A stretch of 39,486 nucleotides of DNA, taken from assembly GCA_001872285.1 (NCBI GenBank), contig MNXU01000079.1, positions 1 to 39,486 on the forward strand, given 5' to 3'. A program made the position numbers and the translations under genes. The notes beneath the pieces are model-generated. The model saw nothing but the letters and a program-made list of their open reading frames with translations, had not been told where the DNA came from and searched no databases. Position 1 is the stretch's first letter, and each line of letters begins with the position of its first letter. This DNA is from Betaproteobacteria bacterium CG2_30_68_42 (GTDB taxonomy: Bacteria > Pseudomonadota > Gammaproteobacteria > Burkholderiales > Rhodocyclaceae). Of the stretch, positions 33,005-39,486 are shown piece after piece.

Positions 33005-34732
33005 ATGCCGATCCACAACGCCGACATCGCCGCGATCCTGGAAGAGATCGCCGACCGGCTCGAAATTCAGGGCGCGAACCCGTTCCGCATCCGCGCCTAC
33101 CGCAATGCAGCGCGCGTCGTGGGCGAGTACGGGCGCAGCCTGCGCGCGCTCATCGAGCGGGGCGAGGACCTGACCCGCCTGCCGGGCATCGGCGAGGATC
33201 TCGCCGGGCGCATCCGCGAGATCGCGGCGAGCGGCCGCTGCGCGCTGCTCGAGCGGCTGCGCCGGGAACTGCCCGCCGGCATCACCGATCTCCTGCACGT
33301 GCCCGGCCTCGGCCCGAAGCGGGTGCGCCTGCTCTACCACGATCTCGACGTGCAGACGCTGGAGCAGCTCTACAAGGCGGCACGCGACGGCCGCATCCGC
33401 ACGCTGCCGGGTTTCGGGGAGAAGACCGAACTGAACATCCTGCGCGCGGTGGAGGCGCATCTGGGCAGCACGCACCGCTTCAAGCTCGCGACCGCGGCCC
33501 AGTATGCCGAGAGCCTGGTCGAGCATCTCGAACACGCGCGGGGCGTGAAGCGGGTGGAGGTCGCCGGAAGTTTCCGCCGCATGCGCGAGACCGTGGGCGA
33601 CCTGGACATCCTGGTGACCGCCGGGGCGGGCTCGGACGCGATGGAACGCTTCACCGGCTACGATGAGATCGAAAGGGTGATTTCCGCCGGAAGCACGCGC
33701 TCCAGCGTGGTGCTCCGATGCGGGCTGCAGGTGGATCTGCGCGTGGTCGCCGAAGATGCCTATGGCGCCGCGCTTGTCTACTTCACCGGCTCGAAGGCGC
33801 ACAACATCGCGCTGCGCAGCCTCGCCGTGGCGAAGGGGCTGAAGGTCAACGAATACGGCGTGTTCGAGGGCGCGCGGCGCATCGCGGGGGCGACCGAGGA
33901 GTCGGTCTACGCGGCCGCCGGGCTCGCCTGGATCCCGCCCGAGCTGCGCGAGGATCGCGGCGAGATCGAGGCGGCGCGCGCGGGCACGCTGCCGCATCTG
34001 GTGGAACTCGCCGACCTGCGCGGCGATCTGCACGCGCACAGCCGGGCCAGCGACGGCCACGACAGCCTGCGCGAGATGGCGGCGGCCGCGAAGGCGCGCG
34101 GCTTCGAGTACCTCGCGATCACCGAGCATTCGCGCCGGCTCGCGATGGCGCACGGGCTCGATGCGCGCCGGCTGGCACAGCAGTGCGAGGAGATCGAGGC
34201 CCTGAACGCCGAGCTGCAAGGCATCACGCTGCTCAAGGGCATCGAGGTCGACATCCTCGAGGACGGCAGCCTCGATCTGCCCGATTCGGCATTGGAGCGG
34301 CTCGACCTGGTGGTGGGCGCGGTGCACAGCCGCTTCGACCTGACGCGCGCGAAACAGACCGCGCGCATCCTGCGCGCGATGGAGCATCCGCGTTTCGACA
34401 TCCTGGCGCATCCGACCGGGCGTCTACTCGATACGCGCGAACCCTACGACGTCGACATGAACGCGATCATCCGCCAGGCCGCCCGTCGCGGCTGCGCGCT
34501 GGAGCTGAACGCGCATCCGGAGCGCCTCGACCTGCTCGATTCGTACTGCCGGATGGCGAAGGACGAGGGCGTGATGGTCGCGATCGACTCGGACGCGCAT
34601 TCGGTGGCGGATTTCGACAATTTGCGCTTCGGGATCGGCCAGGCGCGCCGCGGCTGGCTCTCGGGCGCGGACGTGCTCAACACCCGATCGCTCGCACAAC
34701 TGCGTAAGCTTCTCGGTCGAAGCGGCCGTTGA
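33005..34732 (+). CDS. polX: DNA polymerase X family protein with PHP domain
   Basis: This 575-residue repair polymerase has an N-terminal 8-kDa-like domain (MPIHNADIAAILEEIADRLE), two helix-hairpin-helix motifs (LTRLPGIGEDLA and LLHVPGLGPKR), the palm with the catalytic pair GDLDILV, and the thumb YFTGSKAHNIALR with NEYGVFEG. The C-terminal PHP domain (about residues 335-560) has DLHAHSRASDGHD, the ITEHS motif, ILKGIEVDIL, LAHPTGR and IDSDAHSV, so the metal-dependent 3'-5' exonuclease or phosphatase site looks intact. It is a base-excision or gap-filling enzyme. Confidence 0.95.
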   Translation: MPIHNADIAAILEEIADRLEIQGANPFRIRAYRNAARVVGEYGRSLRALIERGEDLTRLPGIGEDLAGRIREIAASGRCALLERLRRELPAGITDLLHVPGLGPKRVRLLYHDLDVQTLEQLYKAARDGRIRTLPGFGEKTELNILRAVEAHLGSTHRFKLATAAQYAESLVEHLEHARGVKRVEVAGSFRRMRETVGDLDILVTAGAGSDAMERFTGYDEIERVISAGSTRSSVVLRCGLQVDLRVVAEDAYGAALVYFTGSKAHNIALRSLAVAKGLKVNEYGVFEGARRIAGATEESVYAAAGLAWIPPELREDRGEIEAARAGTLPHLVELADLRGDLHAHSRASDGHDSLREMAAAAKARGFEYLAITEHSRRLAMAHGLDARRLAQQCEEIEALNAELQGITLLKGIEVDILEDGSLDLPDSALERLDLVVGAVHSRFDLTRAKQTARILRAMEHPRFDILAHPTGRLLDTREPYDVDMNAIIRQAARRGCALELNAHPERLDLLDSYCRMAKDEGVMVAIDSDAHSVADFDNLRFGIGQARRGWLSGADVLNTRSLAQLRKLLGRSGR

Positions 34733-34785
34733 CAACGCAGGCGCCGCGCTGCCCGCGGCACACCGGGCGGAAGGAGCAGGAGGCA

Positions 34786-35643
34786 ATGAAACACACCCTC
34801 GCATTCGTCATCGCACTCGCAGCCGCTCTCGCCGCGCTCGCGCAGGAGAAGATGGAGATCCTGGTGCTCAGGCACCGCCAGCCCGAACAGGTGATCCCCG
34901 CGCTCACGCCGCTGCTCGAGAAGGGCGGCAGCCTCTCGGGCATGAGCAACCGCATCATCGTGCGCAGCTCGGCGCGCAACGTGGAGGAGATCCGCCGCGC
35001 GCTCGCGGCGATCGACACGCCGCTGCGCCGGCTGATGATCAGCGTGAAGCAGGAGGAGGCGGCCGAAGCCGACCGGAGCGCAGCCGAGGTCTCGGGCAGC
35101 ATCGGCACCGGTGCGGCGCGGATCGCGACACCCGCGCCGCGCGTCCCTGGCGCGCCCGGCATCGAAGTGCGGCGCGGCGAGAACGCCGCCCGCGCCCGCG
35201 TCTACAGCAGCCGGGGACGCTCCGACGAGCGCATGATCCAGCAGGTCCAGACCGTGGAGGGCGCGGCCGCCTTCATCGAGCTCGGCCAGTCCTTTCCGGT
35301 GCCGCTGCGGCAGACCGTCATCGGGCCGCTGGGGGCCATCGTCTCGGAGTCCGTCGTCTATCGCGATCTCGGCAGCGGCTTCCGTGCGCGCCCCAGCGTG
35401 ATCGGCGACCGCGTCACCATCGAGATCGCGCCCCGGCAGGAGTCGCTCTCGGCTGTCGTTCCCGGCGCGGTGCGCTCGCATCGGCTCTCCACCACGGTGA
35501 GCGGCCGCCTGGGCGAGTGGATCGCGCTGGGCGGCGGAAGCGGCGCGACCGCGGCCGAGGGCTCGGGCGTGACGAGCTACTCCACGCGCGGCAGCCTGGA
35601 GAGCCGGCGGGTGCTGCTCAAGGTCGAGGAAATTCCCGACTGA
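34786..35643 (+). CDS. Short secretin-domain exported protein
   Basis: The ATG follows AGGAGCAGGAGG. The 285-residue protein has a signal peptide cut near ALA-QEK, then a NolW/secretin-N-like domain (about 20-90, ILVLRHRQPEQVIPALTPLL and NRIIVRSSARNVEEIRRAL), a low-complexity linker, and a beta-rich C-terminal part (about 165-285, TVEGAAAFIELGQSFPVPL) that resembles the start of a secretin barrel but is too short to form one. It is probably a periplasmic or outer-membrane partner protein of unknown role. There is no secretion gene cluster beside it. Confidence 0.75.
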   Translation: MKHTLAFVIALAAALAALAQEKMEILVLRHRQPEQVIPALTPLLEKGGSLSGMSNRIIVRSSARNVEEIRRALAAIDTPLRRLMISVKQEEAAEADRSAAEVSGSIGTGAARIATPAPRVPGAPGIEVRRGENAARARVYSSRGRSDERMIQQVQTVEGAAAFIELGQSFPVPLRQTVIGPLGAIVSESVVYRDLGSGFRARPSVIGDRVTIEIAPRQESLSAVVPGAVRSHRLSTTVSGRLGEWIALGGGSGATAAEGSGVTSYSTRGSLESRRVLLKVEEIPD

Positions 35644-35647
35644 GCCA

Positions 35648-36397
35648 CTATCGCCGCTGCCTGAAGTGCCGCCATCCGGCAATCGCGTAGCCGGAAAGCG
35701 CGTAGCACAGGAACAGCGCGAACAGCACTCCGGGCGGGTAGCTGGAAACGAGCACGAAGCCCATCACGAGCGCGAGCACCACGAAGAACGGCACGCTGCG
35801 CCGCAGGTTGATGTCCTTGAAGCTGTGGAAGGGCACATTGCTGACCATGCTCAGGCCGGCGAAGATCGTGATCACGCAGGCGAACCAGCGCACCTGCGTC
35901 CCGGTGTAGCCGTTGTCGATCGTCACCCACACGAGGCCCGCGACCAGCGCCGCCGCGGCCGGGCTCGGCAGGCCCTGGAAGAAGCGCTTGTCGATGATGC
36001 CCAGGTTGGTGTTGAAACGCGCCAGGCGCAGTGCCGCGCCCACGCAGTAGATGAAGGCGGCGATCCAGCCCAGCTTGCCCATGCCCTTGAGCGCCCATTC
36101 ATAGACCACCAGCGCAGGCGCGGCGCCGAAGCTGATCATGTCGGAGAGGCTGTCGTATTCGGCGCCGAACGCACTCTGGGTATGGGTGAGGCGGGCGACG
36201 CGTCCGTCGAGGCCGTCGAACACCATGGCGATGAAGATGGCCACCGCGGCGGCCTCGAAGCGGCCGTTCATCGCCTGCACGATGGCATAGAAGCCGGCGA
36301 ACAGCGCCCCGGTCGTGAACAGGTTCGGCAGCAGGTAGATGCCGCGGCGCCGCAGCTCGGGATTGACGATGGGTCTGTGTGCGCGAAATTCCGGCAT
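35648..36397 (-). CDS. pssA: CDP-diacylglycerol-serine O-phosphatidyltransferase
   Basis: This 249-residue membrane enzyme makes phosphatidylserine, the precursor of phosphatidylethanolamine. I prefer the ATG at 36397 (MPEFRAHR), because the in-frame ATG at 36445 overlaps a TACAAT box on the minus strand (36449-36444). The CDP-alcohol phosphotransferase motif is complete: DGLDGRVARLTHTQSAFGAE then YDSLSD, i.e. D-G-x2-A-R-x8-G-x3-D-x3-D in form. About seven membrane helices follow the pattern RRRGIYLLPNLFTTGALFAG. The gene is divergent from the Irr-like gene. Confidence 0.93.
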   Translation of the reverse strand: MPEFRAHRPIVNPELRRRGIYLLPNLFTTGALFAGFYAIVQAMNGRFEAAAVAIFIAMVFDGLDGRVARLTHTQSAFGAEYDSLSDMISFGAAPALVVYEWALKGMGKLGWIAAFIYCVGAALRLARFNTNLGIIDKRFFQGLPSPAAAALVAGLVWVTIDNGYTGTQVRWFACVITIFAGLSMVSNVPFHSFKDINLRRSVPFFVVLALVMGFVLVSSYPPGVLFALFLCYALSGYAIAGWRHFRQRR

Positions 36398-36491
36398 TCG
36401 CGGCGATTGCGCCCGGCGAGGGGGCTGCGGTGAAAGGCGCGCCATTGTAGCCGATGGCCGGGAACCGGTCGCCGGGCGCGCTAACGCCGCA

Positions 36492-36522
36492 TTGGACAGC
36501 CCCGCGCGAGCCGCCCTATAAT
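36492..36522 (+). promoter_or_regulatory. Promoter of the Irr-like gene, -35 TTGGAC and -10 TATAAT
   Basis: TTGGAC (36492-36497), 19-base spacer, TATAAT (36517-36522). The -10 box ends 6 bases before the ATG at 36529, so transcription should start at or next to the start codon. Confidence 0.6.
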
Positions 36523-36528
36523 CGTTTC

Positions 36529-36990
36529 ATGGTTGAAGAGTTTCCCGGTCCTCTGGATTCTGCGGCGCTGACCGCGCTGCTGCGCAGGCATGACATCGGC
36601 GTCACGCGGCAGCGTATCGCGGTGGCGCAGGTGCTGTTCGAGCGCCGCCAGCATCTGTGCGCCGAGGCGGTGCTCGCCCGTGCCCGCGCGCGCAACGCCC
36701 GCGTGTCGCGCGCGACGGTCTACAACACGCTCAAACTCTTCGTCGATCACGGACTGCTGTCCGAAGTGATCGTCGATCCGTCGCGGATATTCTTCGATAC
36801 CGAGATTCGTCCCCACTACCACGTCTTCGATGCCTCCACCGGGAAGCTCGCCGACATTCCCGCCGAAGGCATCGAGGTGAAGGGCCTGCCCCCGCTGCCG
36901 GCCGGGACGCTGATCGATCGTGTGGACATCGTCATCCGCACCCGCCCGGCGCCGCGCGAAGCCGGGCCCGGAGCCGTCGCGGGCGCCTGA
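36529..36990 (+). CDS. Fur-family regulator, Irr-like
   Basis: This 153-residue protein has the Fur winged-helix DNA-binding domain (residues about 10-85, [20 protein letters not shown] and [19 protein letters not shown]). The dimerisation half has [16 protein letters not shown], close to Irr, and lacks the HHDH-plus-CxxC zinc sites of Fur and Zur. Irr-type proteins respond to heme or iron. That would fit a heme-rich denitrifier, but the link to the nos genes is not shown. The GC-rich C-terminal tail ([15 protein letters not shown]) is disordered. The ATG sits directly behind the -10 box, so the mRNA may be leaderless. Confidence 0.85.
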   Translation: MVEEFPGPLDSAALTALLRRHDIGVTRQRIAVAQVLFERRQHLCAEAVLARARARNARVSRATVYNTLKLFVDHGLLSEVIVDPSRIFFDTEIRPHYHVFDASTGKLADIPAEGIEVKGLPPLPAGTLIDRVDIVIRTRPAPREAGPGAVAGA

Positions 36991-37024
36991 CGAAGTACGC
37001 CCGGAAACCCGGTTTCTCCGCACG

Positions 37025-37263
37025 AGCGGCTGGCGCGGGTGAGAGCGCGGAAGGCCGATCCGAATCAGCCACGGAGAATCCGCGCGCAGCACCTTGCCGA
37101 AGAAGAACGCAAGCGTCTGCCGGTGCGTGGACACCGCCACCTGCCGATCGACCGCCAGCCAGGACAGGAACGCCCCGACCTCGGCCGCGCCCATCCCGCG
37201 CGCATCGCGCAGGCCGTGGTGGCGCGCGAAGGCTCGCACCCGGTGGACATCGGCCTGTTGAAC
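37025..37263 (-). pseudogene. Decayed integron-type tyrosine integrase (IntI-like) N-terminal fragment
   Basis: On the minus strand the frame reads [15 protein letters not shown], then [35 protein letters not shown] and [20 protein letters not shown]. It is a clear relative of residues about 20-100 of integron integrases (compare HWVRAFIRxHG, EVEAFLSWLA, STHRQALAALLFFYGKVL, LPWLQEIGRPRP), with three residues missing before the FFxGKVL motif. No catalytic domain follows; the flanks are unrelated. The 36991-37397 gap holds only this remnant and the IS91 hairpin; no attC-like site was seen. Confidence 0.75.
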
Positions 37264-37352
37264 TAAACCGCTATCGCGGTGGCGCTCCGAACCCACCGCT
37301 TCCTCTCGAATCTCCCACTTCACCTTGCTGCACATGACGTAGAAATCTCCGA

Positions 37353-37390
37353 TCCTTGATCGCGGGGGATGTCCCCGACCAGATCAAGGA
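37353..37390 (+). promoter_or_regulatory. Hairpin covering the ribosome site of the IS91 integrase gene
   Basis: TCCTTGATC (37353-37361) pairs with GATCAAGGA (37382-37390) as a perfect 9-bp outer stem, with an inner CGGGG/CCCCG stem (37363-37367 and 37373-37377). The 3' arm includes AAGGA, part of the AAGGAGACGGAG ribosome site 8 bases before the ATG. This could limit translation from read-through RNA, or be the terminus hairpin of the element. Confidence 0.55.
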
Positions 37391-37397
37391 GACGGAG

Positions 37398-38249
37398 ATG
37401 AAGTCGTTACGTGAGCAGATGAACGATGCAATGATCCTGCGCGGGTTTGCGGCGCGCGCGCAGGAATCTTACCTGGCTGCGGTGAGATCGCTCGCGAAGT
37501 ATTACCGCCGCTCGCCGGATTCGCTGACGGCGGAAGAGGTGGAGGCCTACCACCTGCATCTGATTGTTGAGCGCAAGCTCGCCTACTCCAGCGTGAACCG
37601 GTCGGCCAGCGCCTGCCGTTTCCTGTTCGACAAGGTACTGAAGCGACCGCAAGCACGGTTCGACATCCCGATGGCGAAGGTGCCCAAGTCGCTCCCGTGT
37701 GTGTTGTCGCGGGACGAAGTTGGCCGCCTGCTCGCGGCGGCCCCCAATCCGCGCGCCCGCGCCTTGCTGATGGCGACCTATGCCGCCGGGCTGCGCGTCA
37801 CCGAGGTGTGTTCGCTGCAACTGGCGGATATCGAGAGCGCCCCGGACCGGATGTGCCTCAAGGTGCGCGGCGGCAAAGGCGGCAAGGATCGCTACACGAT
37901 GCTGTCTCCCGCCTTGCTGCAAACCCTGCGCGATTACTGGCGCCAGTATCGCCCTCGCACCTGGCTGTTCCCGAACCGGTCCGGCACGGGGCCGATATGC
38001 GACACCCTGGCGCAACGCATGTATTACGCCGCGCGCGACCGCGCCAAGCTCGGGCGCCATGGCGGCATCCACGCCCTGCGCCACTGGTTCGCCACGCACC
38101 TGCTGGAATCCGGCGCGGATCTCCATACCATCCAGCGCTTGATGGGGCACGGCCATGTCTCGACCACCATGCGCTATTTCCATCTGGCGCAAACCAAGCT
38201 GACCGGGACTACGTCGCCACTGGAGTTGCTCGACACCGTACTGCGTTAG
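37398..38249 (+). CDS. IS91-associated tyrosine recombinase/integrase
   Basis: This 283-residue recombinase starts MKSLREQMNDAMILRGFAAR after AAGGAGACGGAG. The N-terminal SAM-like core-binding domain (residues 1-95) is followed by the catalytic domain with Arg133 in AGLRVTEVC, Lys in GGKGGKDR, H225-AL-R228, and catalytic Tyr260 in HVSTTMRYFHL. All active-site residues are present, so it may be functional. Such XerD-like genes often sit 5' of IS91-family transposases. The transposase GTG start lies 13 bases after its stop. Confidence 0.92.
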   Translation: MKSLREQMNDAMILRGFAARAQESYLAAVRSLAKYYRRSPDSLTAEEVEAYHLHLIVERKLAYSSVNRSASACRFLFDKVLKRPQARFDIPMAKVPKSLPCVLSRDEVGRLLAAAPNPRARALLMATYAAGLRVTEVCSLQLADIESAPDRMCLKVRGGKGGKDRYTMLSPALLQTLRDYWRQYRPRTWLFPNRSGTGPICDTLAQRMYYAARDRAKLGRHGGIHALRHWFATHLLESGADLHTIQRLMGHGHVSTTMRYFHLAQTKLTGTTSPLELLDTVLR

Positions 38250-38262
38250 TCGCGCCGTCATC

Positions 38263-39429
38263 GTGGCTCACGCTACGGGCCTGGCCGAGATTCTGCGCGA
38301 TCACGGTCAGCCCTATCTCGATACGCACGCTCTGTCCGTCGTCCAGGACAAGGCGTGGCGGGCAATTGTCGCCTGCCGCACCCCGGCGTTGGGCGGGCAT
38401 GTCGAGTGCTGCGACCATTGCGGCGTGCTGCGCTACCGCTACCATTCCTGCCGCAACCGCCACTGCCCGCAGTGCCAGACGCGCGCCAAGGAAGCCTGGC
38501 TCGCGGCGCGGCGGCGGGAGCTGTTGCCGGTGCCGTACTTCCATCTGGTGTTCACCTTGCCACACGCCATCAACGGGCTGGCGGGATGCGATGGGCGCGC
38601 GCTCTACAAACTGCTGTTCGGCGCGGTGGCGGACACGCTGAATTCGCTCGCCGCCAACCCGCGCTGGCTGGGCGGGACACCGAGCTTCACGCTGGTGTTG
38701 CATACCTGGAAGCAAGACCTCGGGCGGCATGTCCATGTCCACGCGCTGGTAGCGGGCGGTGCGCTGACGGCGGGCGGCAAGTGGGTGAACGCCAAGCGCG
38801 GTTTCCTGTTTCCGGTGAAGGCGCTGTCGGGGGTGTATCGGGGCAAGTTCATGGCGGCGCTCGATGCTGCGCGCAAGGCGGGCGTGCTGCGCCATGCTGC
38901 GGCGCAGAGCGACGCGTCATGGCGGAATCTCGTCGCAGATTTGCGCCGCCGCGACTGGGTGGTTTATGCCAAACAGCCGCTGGGCGGGCCGGCGCAGGTG
39001 CTGGAGTATCTCGGGCGTTACACGCACCGGGTGGCGATATCCAACGAGCGCATTCTCGGCATGGAGGGAAGCCGTGTGCGCTTTCGGGTGCGCGACTCGG
39101 CCAACGGCAACCGCAAGAAGGTGATGCGCCTGGAAGCGGGCGAGTTCATCGGGCGTTTCATGCGGCATGTGTTGCCAGGCGGGTTCAAGCGTATCCGCCA
39201 TTATGGTTTGCTGGGGCCGGCGCACAAAACGGCCAATCTTGCCGCAGCGCGCGAAGCGCTGGAAGCGCCCGCGCCCGACCCGGTCGTGTTGGAGTCGGTG
39301 GAAGCGTTCATGCGGCGGGTGGCGGGCATCGAGTGGTTGAACTGTCCGCACTGCGGCGAAGGACGATTCCATGTGGTGCAGGCGATTCTTCCTCACCTGC
39401 CGCGCGCGCCACCTCGTGAGCAGCCATGA
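38263..39429 (+). CDS. IS91-family HUH transposase
   Basis: This 388-residue rolling-circle transposase starts with GTG. The N-terminal zinc ribbon (CCDHCG, then CRNRHCPQCQ, residues about 47-73) is followed by the HUH motif H156-V-H158-V-H160 and the tyrosine motif Y249-LGR-Y253, the two-tyrosine form with the spacing known for IS91 itself. The helicase-free C-terminus holds MRRVAGIEWLNCPHCGEG, with a second C-x2-C pair. The protein appears intact. Confidence 0.93.
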   Translation: MAHATGLAEILRDHGQPYLDTHALSVVQDKAWRAIVACRTPALGGHVECCDHCGVLRYRYHSCRNRHCPQCQTRAKEAWLAARRRELLPVPYFHLVFTLPHAINGLAGCDGRALYKLLFGAVADTLNSLAANPRWLGGTPSFTLVLHTWKQDLGRHVHVHALVAGGALTAGGKWVNAKRGFLFPVKALSGVYRGKFMAALDAARKAGVLRHAAAQSDASWRNLVADLRRRDWVVYAKQPLGGPAQVLEYLGRYTHRVAISNERILGMEGSRVRFRVRDSANGNRKKVMRLEAGEFIGRFMRHVLPGGFKRIRHYGLLGPAHKTANLAAAREALEAPAPDPVVLESVEAFMRRVAGIEWLNCPHCGEGRFHVVQAILPHLPRAPPREQP

Positions 39430-39486
39430 AGTCTCTCTGCTTTCTGTTACACCTCACCCGGCAGTTGAGCGTTCGCAACAACTGTG
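39430..39486. other. Terminal 57 bases, non-coding, probably part of the IS91 origin end
   Basis: The sequence after the transposase stop is AT-richer and ends with GTTCGCAACAACTGTG. It contains small GTTG/CAAC repeats that could belong to the IS91 origin region. The window stops before any boundary can be seen. Confidence 0.3.

Larger units (their letters stand above)
37353..39486 (+). mobile_element. IS91-family insertion element, right end not in window or not resolved
   Basis: An integrase gene and an HUH transposase gene in tandem form a typical IS91-like unit with accessory tyrosine recombinase. The left end is probably near the hairpin at 37353-37390 or slightly further left. IS91 elements have no terminal inverted repeats and move by rolling circle, so the exact ends cannot be fixed by eye. 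The last 57 bases after the transposase stop would hold the origin end. Confidence 0.8.

Noticed and set aside
37267-37280. ACCGC-TATC-GCGGT hairpin as an integron attC or attI site
   Set aside because: It is a small 5-bp hairpin without the R and L box consensus or size of attC, and without the GTTRRRY core.
39472-39486. Right terminus of the IS91 element at the GTTC near the window end
   Set aside because: GTTC is too short to be evidence, and the window ends before the origin structure or flanking DNA can be judged.
1-39486. CRISPR arrays, tRNA, rRNA
   Set aside because: No regularly spaced repeats, no cloverleaf-forming stretch with CCA-type arms and no rRNA-like sequence was seen by eye in the gaps.

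Overview
The window is GC-rich DNA with densely packed genes and many 4-base start/stop overlaps. It probably comes from a denitrifying betaproteobacterium related to the Rhodocyclales. That placement rests on the nos cluster type and the overall gene style, not on a marker gene.

Layout. (1) 1-3290: the start of a FecR/DUF6600-type exported protein that runs off the left edge, a solitary NosD-like protein, and a one-helix FixH/YtkA-like membrane protein. (2) 3468-7866: a tightly overlapped three-gene signalling module. It holds a hybrid histidine kinase whose periplasmic sensor carries a heme-c CXXCH motif, a REC-HisKA_3 kinase, and a NarL/FixJ-type response regulator. (3) 8069-18558: a clade II (atypical) nitrous oxide reductase cluster: Sec-exported nosZ, a mono-heme and a di-heme cytochrome c, nosB, nosD, nosG, nosH, nosF, nosL, nosY and a TlpA-like thioredoxin. 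No nosR is present, as is usual for clade II. (4) 18559-25309: a decayed LuxR HTH fragment, a Lon-related protease, pncA and pncB for NAD salvage, an APH-AAA fusion kinase, and an unknown 123-residue protein. (5) 25345-29676, minus strand: methyltransferase, HMA-like protein, DUF6632 membrane protein, chlorite dismutase with its key catalytic residues, cupin, and a cysteine synthase-glutaredoxin fusion. These are divergent from a 1022-residue HTH-ATPase-TPR regulator (29888-32956). (6) 33005-36990: PolX, a short secretin-domain protein, PssA and an Irr-like Fur-family regulator. (7) 36991-39486: a decayed integron-type integrase fragment, then an IS91-family element (tyrosine recombinase plus HUH transposase) whose right end lies at or beyond the window edge.

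How it works together. Electrons from the quinone pool probably pass through NosG/NosH and the small cytochromes to NosZ, which reduces N2O to N2 in the periplasm. NosD/F/Y, NosL and the TlpA-like protein would serve copper-centre assembly. The kinase module lies just upstream, co-oriented with nosZ, and a TGTAGGA-N4-TCCTACA dyad sits between them. It is therefore the best candidate for a cluster-specific redox or gas-responsive switch; this is inference. The strongest less-described signals are this heme-c phosphorelay, the chlorite dismutase operon with its ATPase regulator, and several precise hairpins inside the nos transcript and before the IS91 integrase.
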